DNA of 64,000 nucleotides from Arthrobacter sp. S39 (lineage in GTDB: Bacteria; Actinomycetota; Actinomycetes; Actinomycetales; Micrococcaceae), in contig NZ_SIHX01000004.1 in NCBI RefSeq assembly GCF_004320525.1, positions 1 through 64,000 on the forward strand, in the 5' to 3' direction. The position numbers and the translations under genes were made by a program. The notes beneath the pieces were generated by a model. That model was not told where the DNA came from. It worked only from the letters and a program-made list of their open reading frames with translations, and did no database searches. Within the stretch, counting starts at the first letter, position 1. Each line of letters starts with the position of its first letter. This document shows positions 14,781-22,874 of this stretch, piece after piece.

Positions 14781-16061
14781 GTGGATATCACCTTCATGGT
14801 GGCGCTGGTCATCGCACTGGCACTATTTTTCGACTTCACGAACGGCTTCCATGACACTGCGAACGCGATGGCCACGCCCATCGCCACAGGTGCCATCAAG
14901 CCGAAGACTGCAGTAACACTCGCCGCCGTCCTGAACCTGGTGGGTGCCTTCCTGTCAACGGAGGTCGCCAAGACCGTTTCCGGCGGCATCATCCGCGAAG
15001 GATCCGACGGCGTCCAGATCACCCCGGACATCATCTTCGCAGGACTGATGGGCGCCATCCTCTGGAACATGATCACGTGGCTCAAAGGCCTGCCCTCCAG
15101 CTCATCCCATGCCCTTTTCGGCGGCCTCATTGGCGCGGCCATCGCGGGGATCGGCTTCAACTCCGTGAACCTGGAAACCCTCCTGCAGAAGGTCATCCTC
15201 CCGGCCATCTTTGCCCCGCTTATCGCCGGCATTGTGGCCTACATCTGCACCCGGCTGGCATATGCGCTGACCGCCCGCCACGATCCCGATACCGGCAGCA
15301 AACTGACCCAGAAGCGCGGCGGATTCCGCACCGGCCAGATCTTTACCTCGAGCCTGGTGGCACTGGCGCACGGCACCAATGACGCGCAGAAGACCATGGG
15401 CATCATTACCCTTGTCCTGATTGCCGCCGGCACCCAGGCGCCAGGCTCCGGACCGCAGTTCTGGGTCATCGCCGCGTGCGCCATTGCCATTGCCGTGGGC
15501 ACGTATGCCGGCGGCTGGCGGATCATCCGGACGATGGGATCCGGCCTCACCGAGGTCAAACCCGCCCAGGGTTTCGCAGCCGAGAGCAGCACGGCGTCGG
15601 CCATCCTGGCCTCCTCGCACCTGGGCTTCGCCCTTTCCACCACCCAAGTGGCGTCCGGCTCCGTCATCGGCTCCGGCATGGGCCGCAAAGGCACCACCGT
15701 CCGCTGGAACATGGTGGGCAAGATCGCGCTGGGCTGGCTGTTCACACTCCCGGCCGCAGGCATCGTAGGGGCCCTGACCGCGCTGCTCGTCAAGACCGGA
15801 GTGGTGGGCGTGCTGATTGCAGCCGTCGCAGGCACAGCCGCGGTGCTGTTTATGTTCTTCTACTCCCGCAAATCCCAGGTGGGCCACCACAACGCCGTTG
15901 AGGTCGAAGAAGCCGGACAGGCAGTCCGCTTCGCCAAGAAGAAAGCCCTTGCCCGTGCCCGCGCCAAGGCCAGGGCGGCCAGGTCCAATGCCGAAGCCCC
16001 CACCGAAGATGCAGTCGAAGCCCCAGTCGAGGCGAATGAGCAGAAGGATAGTCAGCGATGA
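14781..16061 (+). CDS. pit: PiT-family inorganic phosphate transporter
   Basis: The 426-residue product is a low-affinity, cation-coupled phosphate symporter. Both PiT signature repeats are present: FFDFTNGFHDTANAMATPIATGA near residue 17 and VALAHGTNDAQKTMGII near residue 193, with SSSSHALFGGLIGA and LASSHLGFALSTTQVASGSVIGSG as the paired SH motifs. About ten membrane helices run to residue 370, followed by an Ala/Arg-rich basic then acidic tail not found in short PiT proteins. GTG 14781 begins the conserved MDITFMVALVIALALFFDF helix. The stop overlaps the ATG of a small membrane protein (ATGA). No PhoU or Pst genes are nearby. Confidence 0.92.
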   Translation: MDITFMVALVIALALFFDFTNGFHDTANAMATPIATGAIKPKTAVTLAAVLNLVGAFLSTEVAKTVSGGIIREGSDGVQITPDIIFAGLMGAILWNMITWLKGLPSSSSHALFGGLIGAAIAGIGFNSVNLETLLQKVILPAIFAPLIAGIVAYICTRLAYALTARHDPDTGSKLTQKRGGFRTGQIFTSSLVALAHGTNDAQKTMGIITLVLIAAGTQAPGSGPQFWVIAACAIAIAVGTYAGGWRIIRTMGSGLTEVKPAQGFAAESSTASAILASSHLGFALSTTQVASGSVIGSGMGRKGTTVRWNMVGKIALGWLFTLPAAGIVGALTALLVKTGVVGVLIAAVAGTAAVLFMFFYSRKSQVGHHNAVEVEEAGQAVRFAKKKALARARAKARAARSNAEAPTEDAVEAPVEANEQKDSQR

Positions 16062-16279
16062 AGTGGTTGGAACTCCTGACCGTAGCCGGCACCACCCTGG
16101 TGGCTGCCGTGACCGTGGTGGTCCTTTACTCACTCGGCGTCCGGCTGACCGCCATCGCCGGTGACGCCGAGCAGGCCTCACCGCGCGCGAAGCGCTCCCT
16201 CGCGTACATCTGCTTTGGACTCTGCGGCATCGCCGTGCTGTTTGGCCTGTACCTGATCATCCCGTACTTCAGCAAGTAG
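16058..16279 (+). CDS. Small two-helix membrane protein coupled to the PiT transporter
   Basis: The 73-residue product has two membrane helices (about residues 5-25 and 48-69) joined by a polar loop (RLTAIAGDAEQASPRAKRSL). Its ATG overlaps the pit stop codon (ATGA), so translation is coupled and roughly equal expression is expected. Small proteins of this type follow PiT genes in several actinobacteria. A role as an accessory subunit or regulator of the transporter is plausible but is inferred only from the overlap. No homology to a known family is evident by eye. Confidence 0.72.
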   Translation: MKWLELLTVAGTTLVAAVTVVVLYSLGVRLTAIAGDAEQASPRAKRSLAYICFGLCGIAVLFGLYLIIPYFSK

Positions 16280-16387
16280 TTTTGTCTGGCGGATAACCTG
16301 CTGCAGGGGAATAGTTAACACTGTTTCAGCATGTCCGCCCGGCCGGCACCAGCCAGTCCGGGTTTGCCGGAAGCAGGTGGGCCTGTC

Positions 16388-17356
16388 ATGCACAGCCAAA
16401 CCGCCGCAGGAGCAAGAACAGCGGCCGCTGCGGCTTCCCTGTGCCTGCTGGTCCTCGCCAGTGGATGCTTCGCATCCCCGGACGTACCGGCTTCCCGGGA
16501 AAGTACGACGGCGGCCGCGACCACGACGAGCCCGTCACCTTCACCACCACCTGCCCCGCCTGACCTGCCAACCGTCAGGCCGCTGCCCGGACCCGTTGTT
16601 GGGCCGGCTGTCCCGGACGCCCCCGTGATCCGCTGGGTTCCGCTCGGACCGGCCGCGCCGACCGACCCGCCGGAGGGCGCGCTCTACGAACTGCTCCGCA
16701 GCCGGGACTGCACCGGCCTCCAGGATTCCACCCTCAACCCCTCCTTCCCCGCGGTGTGGGCGGCAGCCGGCGCCACGTGCGTGGCCCTGGCCTCCGACAG
16801 CCCCCCTGACTGGCAGCGTGCCCGTGAACTCCTGGCGGTCATCCCGGAACTCCCGCCGGAAAGGTGCTGGGAGATCAAAGTCAGCGAGTCCCTGCGCCAG
16901 GCCATCGTTGTGCGTGGCGAGTACCCTGGCGTCCAGCTGCGCGTAGACCCGCAGGCCGGTGATGACTGCCGGCGGCAGCTGACCGGGCTGACCGTCCTGG
17001 ACGGCCCGCATGCCGGTGCGGCCGTACCGACGGTTCCCGCGGGCGGCGGAACGCCCGTACGGCTAGAGGGATTCTTCGTGAACGTGGACGCCGTCTTTGT
17101 GGGCGGGACGGCGTCGGAGTTTGAGGGGCCGCAGTTCGGACCGTTTGTGTTCTACGCACCGCCGGGCGCCGCCGGCACGGCTGCCCAGGTGACCGTCCAG
17201 GCGACCCCCGCCGTGTCGGGCGAGGCCACGCTGCACTACGCCGTCCCATCCACGCCCGTTCCGACGCCGTCGACGCCTTCCACACCCGGCCCGACGCCGT
17301 CCGGAACGGAAGCACCCGCAACCGGCCCCACGCCGTCGGCCGGTCTGCAACCGTGA
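16388..17356 (+). CDS. Putative lipoprotein with Pro/Thr-rich linkers
   Basis: The 322-residue product starts with a signal sequence and lipobox (LLVLASGC, lipidated Cys27), followed by an Ala/Thr/Ser/Pro linker to about residue 60. A Cys-containing globular domain follows: paired cysteines in SRDCTGLQD, ATCVAL, PERCWEI and GDDCRRQL, about residues 85-210, probably disulfide bonded. A beta-rich segment (210-285, GTPVRLEGFFVNVDAVFVGG) resembles an IPT/TIG fold, and the C-terminus is Pro/Thr/Ser repetitive. ATG 16388 is chosen because the earlier ATG 16331 adds residues before the signal. It is probably anchored outside the cell membrane and cotranscribed with the membrane protein 13 bases downstream. 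Function unknown. Confidence 0.72.
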   Translation: MHSQTAAGARTAAAAASLCLLVLASGCFASPDVPASRESTTAAATTTSPSPSPPPAPPDLPTVRPLPGPVVGPAVPDAPVIRWVPLGPAAPTDPPEGALYELLRSRDCTGLQDSTLNPSFPAVWAAAGATCVALASDSPPDWQRARELLAVIPELPPERCWEIKVSESLRQAIVVRGEYPGVQLRVDPQAGDDCRRQLTGLTVLDGPHAGAAVPTVPAGGGTPVRLEGFFVNVDAVFVGGTASEFEGPQFGPFVFYAPPGAAGTAAQVTVQATPAVSGEATLHYAVPSTPVPTPSTPSTPGPTPSGTEAPATGPTPSAGLQP

Positions 17357-17369
17357 GGGGCGCCCAGCC

Positions 17370-18239
17370 ATGAGCGAAGGGCAGGAAACTGATCCCCGCT
17401 GGAAGCGCGCTGCTGACCTGCTGGCGGCCATCGGACCGCCGCTCACCATCGCCACGGCCCTGCTGGTCTACTTCGGCTGGGCACGGACAGACGCCCAGTC
17501 CAAGACCATGGGGCTGGACGTCAGCCTTTTCGGCTATACCGTGCAGGACTTCGTCCTCAGGAGCATCCCGTCCCTCTTCATTCCACTGGTGTGGCTGCTG
17601 ATTGCGGCAGTCCTGTGGCTAACCCTCGACAGGATCCTCGCCAGGCAGCTGAATGCTGGCCACCGCGTTGGGGTCGGCAGGCTGGGCTGGATGCTCCTGT
17701 TCGGCGGGGTGGCATGCGCCGCCGCCATGTGGCTGGCGGTGATCCTGCAGGCGGGGCGGACTTTGCTCTACGTCCCGTACATCATGGCGGGCGGCGTACT
17801 CCTGGCGGCCTGGGGGTTGAGCCTCCGGCGCCGGTCCAGGGACGACGGCGGCTACACGGTGACTGCGGTGTCCCGGGGAACGGAGCGGACGCTGGTTCTC
17901 TGCCTGGTCACCCTCCTGCTGTTCTGGGGCACATCTGACTTCGCGCAGGCACTCGGCAGGGGACTGGCCGTGAGCTACGAGGAACAGTCCGCGCTCCTGC
18001 CAACGGCTGTTGTCTACAGCACCGAACGCCTGGCCATCAGCGCACCCAACGTTAGCGAGGAGTCCAGCGGCACGGCAGAGCATCCTTCGTACAGGTACAA
18101 CGGCCTGCGGCTCCTCGTGGTCAGCGGCGGGCGGATCTTCCTGCTTAACGAAGGCTGGACCATCCGCAGCGGAAAGGTGGTGGTGCTCCGCGACGAGCCC
18201 GGGCTGCGGGTGGAGTATGGGAACCCCGAGTCCAAATGA
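17370..18239 (+). CDS. Integral membrane protein of unknown function (289 aa)
   Basis: I do not recognise a family. The 289-residue product has about five hydrophobic helices (residues 22-38, 66-88, 105-127, 132-150 and 172-190) and ends in a soluble domain of about 95 residues (GLAVSYEEQSALLPTAVVYSTERLAISAPNV, then GLRLLVVSGGRIFLLNEGW and a beta-rich tail) that would lie outside or inside depending on topology. The motif KTMGLDVSLFGYTVQDFVLRSIPSLFIP near residues 45-72 recurs in uncharacterised actinobacterial membrane proteins. It begins 13 bases after the lipoprotein gene, so the two may function together at the envelope. Confidence 0.68.
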   Translation: MSEGQETDPRWKRAADLLAAIGPPLTIATALLVYFGWARTDAQSKTMGLDVSLFGYTVQDFVLRSIPSLFIPLVWLLIAAVLWLTLDRILARQLNAGHRVGVGRLGWMLLFGGVACAAAMWLAVILQAGRTLLYVPYIMAGGVLLAAWGLSLRRRSRDDGGYTVTAVSRGTERTLVLCLVTLLLFWGTSDFAQALGRGLAVSYEEQSALLPTAVVYSTERLAISAPNVSEESSGTAEHPSYRYNGLRLLVVSGGRIFLLNEGWTIRSGKVVVLRDEPGLRVEYGNPESK

Positions 18240-18240
18240 G

Positions 18241-18246
18241 TACGCT
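18241..18246 (+). promoter_or_regulatory. -10 element of the DHFR-like gene, leaderless
   Basis: TACGCT is followed by 6 bases and ATG 18253. It overlaps the end of the preceding membrane-protein gene, so the reductase has its own promoter. Confidence 0.45.
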
Positions 18247-18252
18247 GGAGCC

Positions 18253-18810
18253 ATGTCCCGCTTCCAGTATTTTGTGGCTGCATCCTTGGACGGCTTCATC
18301 GCCACAACCAAAGACGATCTTGCCTGGTTGCTGCAATTCGATGGCTTCGAAGGCGGTGAGGAAAGCTACAACGCCTTTATGGACGGGGTGGGCTGCATCG
18401 TGATGGGCGGGGAAACCTACGCCTGGCTGATGGAGCACGAACCCGGCAAGTGGCCCTACCCTTCCACACCCTGCTACGTGTTCACCCGGCACGAGCACAC
18501 GGCGCCCGCAGGGTCCGACATCACGTTTGTGCGCGGCCCGGTCCAGGAATTCATCCAGGATTTCACCGACGACGCGGGCGGGAAGAACGTCTGGGTGGTG
18601 GGCGGCGGGAACCTCGCCGCCCAGTTCGCCGCGGCCGGACACCTGGATGAACTGATCCTGTCGGTCATCCCCGTGGTGCTGGGCGACGGCAAGCGGCTGC
18701 TGCCGCTGGAAGGCCCGACGGCGCCGCTGGAACTGACAGCCTCGCGCACCCTGGGCCGGGGGATCGTGGAGCTGCGCTACACCCTCACGCCCGGCGGCGC
18801 GGCCGGGTAA
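18253..18810 (+). CDS. Dihydrofolate reductase/RibD C-terminal family protein
   Basis: The 185-residue product has the RibD_C/DHFR-like fold: FQYFVAASLDGFIATTKDD at the N-terminus, GCIVMGGETYAWL (the substrate and NADPH motif), YVFTRHEHTAPAGSDITFVRG, NVWVVGGGNLAAQFAAAGHLDELILSVIPVVLGDGKRLLP (the Gly-rich dinucleotide motif and DE..L...PV.LG.G.RLF signature) and a final beta strand. These proteins are mostly annotated as dihydrofolate-reductase family but only a few reduce folate; NADPH-dependent reduction of another substrate is as likely. It has its own leaderless-type promoter and is convergent with the thioesterase. Confidence 0.85.
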   Translation: MSRFQYFVAASLDGFIATTKDDLAWLLQFDGFEGGEESYNAFMDGVGCIVMGGETYAWLMEHEPGKWPYPSTPCYVFTRHEHTAPAGSDITFVRGPVQEFIQDFTDDAGGKNVWVVGGGNLAAQFAAAGHLDELILSVIPVVLGDGKRLLPLEGPTAPLELTASRTLGRGIVELRYTLTPGGAAG

Positions 18811-18825
18811 CAATCCGTTCTTGGC

Positions 18826-19305
18826 CTAGTCAGCCTTCCTGGCGGGCCCGTTGTCCCGGATCATGTTGGTGATGCGGGCCGTGGACAACCGCCTGCCCTT
18901 GTCGTCGGTCATGACGACTTCGTGGGTTGTCAGCGTCCCGCCCAGGTGGATGGCCGTGCAGGTTCCGGTAACGGTCCCGGCCGCGACGGACCGGTGATGG
19001 GTCGCGTTGACCTCAATGCCCACCGCATGCCGGCCGGCGCCGGCGTGCATTCCCGCGGCGAAGGATCCCAGCGTTTCGGCCAGGACCACGTGGGCCCCGC
19101 CGTGCAGGATGCCTGCCACCTGGGTGTTGCCTTCCACAGGCATGGTGGCCACCGTCCGCTCGGGGCTCATCTCCAGGAAGTGGATGCCCATCTTGGCCAC
19201 CAGGGCGCCGATTCCGTATCCGCTGAGCCATTCGTGGAGCTGTTCGGGGATGCCTGCTGTGACCAACTCCTCAGTAAAGGGGCCGGGCGTGAAATTGTCC
19301 ATCAT
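18826..19305 (-). CDS. PaaI-type hotdog thioesterase
   Basis: The 159-residue protein has the hotdog fold of PaaI/4HBT-II acyl-CoA thioesterases. MGIHFLEMSPERTVATMPVEGNTQVAGILHGGAHVVLAETLGSFAA contains the HGG catalytic loop and the helix with the acidic Glu. VGIEVNATHHRSV is the partner strand, with the central Asn, and the TITM-like C-terminus is ARITNMIRD. The family hydrolyses hydroxyphenylacetyl-CoA, 1,4-dihydroxy-2-naphthoyl-CoA or related thioesters; the substrate is not determinable here. ATG 19305 or ATG 19302 (MMDNF) could start it. It is divergent from polA, with starts only 20 bases apart, so the promoters must overlap. Confidence 0.86.
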   Translation of the reverse strand: MMDNFTPGPFTEELVTAGIPEQLHEWLSGYGIGALVAKMGIHFLEMSPERTVATMPVEGNTQVAGILHGGAHVVLAETLGSFAAGMHAGAGRHAVGIEVNATHHRSVAAGTVTGTCTAIHLGGTLTTHEVVMTDDKGRRLSTARITNMIRDNGPARKAD

Positions 19306-19311
19306 GGGAAC

Positions 19312-19317
19312 TAGGCT
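19312..19317 (+). promoter_or_regulatory. -10 element of polA, leaderless
   Basis: TAGGCT ends 7 bases before GTG 19325. It lies in the 19-base gap between the divergent thioesterase and polA starts. Confidence 0.5.
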
Positions 19318-19324
19318 GGCACCT

Positions 19325-22144
19325 GTGAGTGAAACTACCAAACCGGCCCCCTTCCCTTCCGAAACCGTCGCCCTTGAGGCTGACGCCGCCCTGCAGGACA
19401 TCAAGGTCCCGCCGCCGGCCGGGGGCCGGGTTTCCGCTACCGCAGCCCCCGTCGTTGCCGGCACCGGCCAGCCGCGCCTGCTGGTGCTGGACGGGCATTC
19501 GATGGCGTTCCGGGCCTTCTTTGCACTCCCGGCGGATAAGTTCTCCACGGCCAACGGGCAGCACACCAACGCGATCCACGGGTTCACATCCATGCTGATC
19601 AACCTCATCAAGGACCAGCAGCCCACCCACGTCGCCGTCGCGTTCGACGTCTCGGATGAGACCACCCACCGCAAGGCCGAGTACAGCGAGTACAAGGGCG
19701 GCCGCAACGAAACTCCCCGCGAGATGAGCGGCCAGATCGACCTGATCGACAAGGTCATGCAGGCGTGGGGCATCAAGACCATCAAGATGCCGGGTTATGA
19801 GGCGGACGACGTCCTGGCAACGCTCGCCGCCATGGGAGAGAAAGCCGGTTTCGAGGTCCTCCTGGTCACCGGCGACCGCGACGCGTTCCAGCTCATCACT
19901 GACAACGTCTTTGTGCTCTACCCCCGGAAGGGCGTCAGCGACATTCCAAGGCTCGACGCAGCCGCCATCCAGGAGAAATACTTTGTCACCCCGCCGCAGT
20001 ACTCGGACCTCGCAGCTCTCGTGGGGGAGACCGCGGACAACCTCCCGGGCGTCCCCGGCGTCGGCCCGAAGACCGCCGCCAAGTGGATCAACCTCTACGG
20101 CGGACTCGAAGGGGTCCTGGAGCACCTGGACTCGATTGGAGGCAAGGTGGGGGATGCCCTGCGCGAAAACGTCGAGGACGTCAAGCGCAACCGGCGGCTG
20201 AACCGGCTCCACACCGATCTCGAGCTTCCGGTGACCCTGGACGAACTTGCCGAACCCCGCCCGGACGAGGCCGCCCTGGAGCAGCTCTTCGACGAACTGG
20301 AATTCAAAACCATCCGTACCCGGCTCTTTGCCCTCTATGGCAGCGACGCCGTGGAACCGGCAGAGCGCGAGAGTATCGATGTCCCGGACTACGTGACGCC
20401 GGCCGATGCAGCGGAACTGGAGGCCTTCCTGGCAGCGGGCGCCGGCAAGCGCTCGGCCGTTGCCGTGGACCTGGTGCCGGGCCGGATCGGCGAAGACGCC
20501 GCCGCGCTGGCCATTGTCCGTGACGACGCCGCCGCCTACATCGACCTCGCTGCCCAGGACGCTGCCGCCGAAAACGTCCTGGCGGGCTGGCTGCGGGACG
20601 TGGAAGCTCCCAAGGTCATGCACGGCTACAAGGCCGCGCTGAAGGCCCTGTCCAGCCGCGGCCTGGGTCTGGAGGGCGTGGTGGATGACACTTCCATTTC
20701 CGGTTACCTGATCGAGCCGGACCGCCGCACCTACGAACTCGCTGAACTCGCCCAGCACCACCTCAACATCAGCATTACGTCCGAGACCGCGAAGGCGGGC
20801 CAGCTTGAGCTGTCGTTCGACGGCGACGACGCCGCCGCTGCCGGCGCCCTGGTCCACGTGGCCGCGGTGGTCCAGGCCCTCAGCCGTTTCTTCGGTTCCG
20901 AATTGACCGAACGCAAGGCCGCGGACCTGCTGGCCACCCTGGAGCTGCCCGTCAGCCGGGTCCTGGCCGACATGGAACTCGCGGGCATCGCCATCGACAT
21001 GCCGCGCATGGACGAGCAGGTGGCGGATCTCGCCAAGGTGATCGACAACGCCCAGGAACTCGCGTTCGCCGCGATCGGCCACGAGGTCAACCTCGGGTCG
21101 CCGAAGCAACTGCAGACTGTCCTCTTCGAAGAACTCCAGCTGCCCAAGACCAAAAAGATCAAGTCCGGCTACACCACGGATGCGGCCTCGCTGAAGAACC
21201 TGCTGGAAAAGACCGGGCACGAATTCCTGGTCCAGCTGATGGCCCACCGGGAATCCTCGAAGCTGCGCCAGATGCTGGAATCACTCAAGAAGTCGGTCAC
21301 GGACGACGGCCGGATCCACACCACGTACGCGCAGAACGTGGCCGCGACGGGCCGGATCTCTTCCAATAACCCCAACCTGCAGAACATCCCCATCCGCAGC
21401 GAGGAGGGCCGGCGCGTCCGGGGCATCTTTGTGGTCAGCGACGGCTACGAGTGCCTGCTGTCCGCGGACTACTCGCAGATCGAGATGCGCATCATGGCCC
21501 ACCTTTCGGGTGACGAAGGCCTGATCCAGGCGTATCTGGAAGGCGAGGACCTGCACCGCTTTGTGGGCTCCAACATTTTCCACGTCCCCACCGACCAGGT
21601 CACCAGCGCCATGCGGTCCAAGGTCAAGGCGATGTCCTACGGCCTCGCCTACGGACTGACCTCGTTTGGCCTCTCCAAACAGCTGGAAATTTCCGTCGAC
21701 GAGGCACGGACCCTGATGAAGGACTACTTTGACCGGTTCGGTGCCGTCCGCGACTACCTCCGCGGCGTGGTGGACCAGGCCCGGATTGACGGCTACACCG
21801 CCACCATCGAGGGGCGCCGCCGCTACCTCCCGGACCTCACCAGCACAGACCGCCAGCTGCGCGAGAACGCGGAGCGCATCGCACTGAACTCGCCCATCCA
21901 AGGCTCGGCGGCGGACATCATCAAGCGCGCCATGCTGGGCGTGCACGCCGAACTCGCGGCCCAGGGCCTGAAGTCACGCATGCTGCTGCAGGTCCATGAC
22001 GAACTGGTACTGGAAGTGGCCACCGGCGAACGGGAAGCGGTGGAGAAGCTCGTGACCGAGCAGATGGCGGGCGCCGCGGACCTCAGCGTCCCGCTCGACG
22101 TCCAGATCGGTGTGGGGCCGAGCTGGTACGACGCCGGCCACTAG
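19325..22144 (+). CDS. polA: DNA polymerase I
   Basis: The 939-residue enzyme fills gaps in repair and replaces Okazaki primers. It begins with an extra tail of about 50 residues rich in Pro, Ala and Glu. The 5'-3' exonuclease domain follows (about 52-340: LLVLDGHSMAFRAFFALP, YEADDVLATLA, TGDRDAFQL), then a degenerate 3'-5' domain (about 360-540) and the polymerase domain (about 560-939) with motif A ADYSQIEMR near residue 713, the O helix KVKAMSYGLAYG near 770, and motif C VHDELVLEV near 890. GTG 19325 is chosen because the -10 element lies 7 bases upstream; the open frame before it runs through the divergent thioesterase gene. Confidence 0.95.
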   Translation: MSETTKPAPFPSETVALEADAALQDIKVPPPAGGRVSATAAPVVAGTGQPRLLVLDGHSMAFRAFFALPADKFSTANGQHTNAIHGFTSMLINLIKDQQPTHVAVAFDVSDETTHRKAEYSEYKGGRNETPREMSGQIDLIDKVMQAWGIKTIKMPGYEADDVLATLAAMGEKAGFEVLLVTGDRDAFQLITDNVFVLYPRKGVSDIPRLDAAAIQEKYFVTPPQYSDLAALVGETADNLPGVPGVGPKTAAKWINLYGGLEGVLEHLDSIGGKVGDALRENVEDVKRNRRLNRLHTDLELPVTLDELAEPRPDEAALEQLFDELEFKTIRTRLFALYGSDAVEPAERESIDVPDYVTPADAAELEAFLAAGAGKRSAVAVDLVPGRIGEDAAALAIVRDDAAAYIDLAAQDAAAENVLAGWLRDVEAPKVMHGYKAALKALSSRGLGLEGVVDDTSISGYLIEPDRRTYELAELAQHHLNISITSETAKAGQLELSFDGDDAAAAGALVHVAAVVQALSRFFGSELTERKAADLLATLELPVSRVLADMELAGIAIDMPRMDEQVADLAKVIDNAQELAFAAIGHEVNLGSPKQLQTVLFEELQLPKTKKIKSGYTTDAASLKNLLEKTGHEFLVQLMAHRESSKLRQMLESLKKSVTDDGRIHTTYAQNVAATGRISSNNPNLQNIPIRSEEGRRVRGIFVVSDGYECLLSADYSQIEMRIMAHLSGDEGLIQAYLEGEDLHRFVGSNIFHVPTDQVTSAMRSKVKAMSYGLAYGLTSFGLSKQLEISVDEARTLMKDYFDRFGAVRDYLRGVVDQARIDGYTATIEGRRRYLPDLTSTDRQLRENAERIALNSPIQGSAADIIKRAMLGVHAELAAQGLKSRMLLQVHDELVLEVATGEREAVEKLVTEQMAGAADLSVPLDVQIGVGPSWYDAGH

Positions 22145-22194
22145 GAACGGACGGGTTACTGGACGGCGGTGACCAGGAAGGCGGGCGGGGCGCA

Positions 22195-22806
22195 ATGGAC
22201 AAGTACGACGTCAGGAAACAGTTCAAGGAACTGTATGCGCCCCGCGCCCGGGATTTCGAGCTGGTCACCGTCCCGCCCATGGAGTACCTGATGCTGGACG
22301 GGCAGGGGAACCCCGGGACGGCCCCGGCCTACGCCGCCGCGCTCGAGGCCCTGTACTCGGTGTCCTACGCCGTCAAGTTCGCCAGCAAGCACGCTGGCCG
22401 GGACTACGCCGTCGGGCCGCTGGAAGGCCTGTGGACAGCAGACGATCCTGACGCCTTCACCCGGGGCGACAAAGACAGCTGGAAGTGGACCATGATGATC
22501 CCGCAGCCGGACTGGATCGGGGCCGCGGAGGTGCAGGACGGCATCGCCAAGGCCGTGGCGAAGAACGCTCCGGCGCTGGACCTGCTCCGTCTGGAGGCCC
22601 TCGATGAAGGCCTTTCGCTGCAGATCCTGCACATCGGCAGCTACGCCGATGAGGCTCCCACGCTGCACCGGCTGCACACTGAGTTCATGCCGGCCAACGG
22701 CTTCGGCTTCGCCGGCCCGCACCACGAGATCTACCTCAGCGACGCCCGCAGGGTGGCGCCGGACAAGCTGAAGACCATCCTGCGCCAGCCCGTGCGGAGG
22801 CTCTGA
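22195..22806 (+). CDS. GyrI-like small-molecule-binding protein
   Basis: The 203-residue product matches the GyrI-like (SOUL/BmrR effector-domain) family: FELVTVPPMEYLMLDGQGNPGTAPAYAAALEALYSVSYAVKF contains the conserved Gly-x-Gly-x-Pro turn. YAVGPLEGLWTADD, WKWTMMIPQPDWI and LEGDEG-equivalent LDEGLSLQILHIGSYADEAPTLHRLHTEFM follow. E. coli SbmC/GyrI sequesters gyrase, but stand-alone actinobacterial members like this more often bind or hydrolyse small aromatic compounds. There is no DNA-binding domain. It sits 50 bases after polA and may share its transcript. ATG 22195 is the only start before the fold. Confidence 0.85.
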   Translation: MDKYDVRKQFKELYAPRARDFELVTVPPMEYLMLDGQGNPGTAPAYAAALEALYSVSYAVKFASKHAGRDYAVGPLEGLWTADDPDAFTRGDKDSWKWTMMIPQPDWIGAAEVQDGIAKAVAKNAPALDLLRLEALDEGLSLQILHIGSYADEAPTLHRLHTEFMPANGFGFAGPHHEIYLSDARRVAPDKLKTILRQPVRRL

Positions 22807-22861
22807 CCCACCTACAGACGGCACTGGCGTGTTGCTGTGGCCACCGGCCGGATGGATTGGT

Positions 22862-22867
22862 TAGGCT
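22862..22867 (+). promoter_or_regulatory. -10 element of the Eis-like gene, leaderless
   Basis: TAGGCT ends 7 bases before GTG 22875 and overlaps the alternative TTG 22857, favouring the shorter protein. Confidence 0.5.
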
Positions 22868-22874
22868 CGGCAGT

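Noticed and set aside
19271..21247. 658-codon minus-strand open frame opposite polA
   Set aside because: The polA frame has full family motifs along this stretch, and the antisense product shows no domain and runs into the divergent thioesterase.
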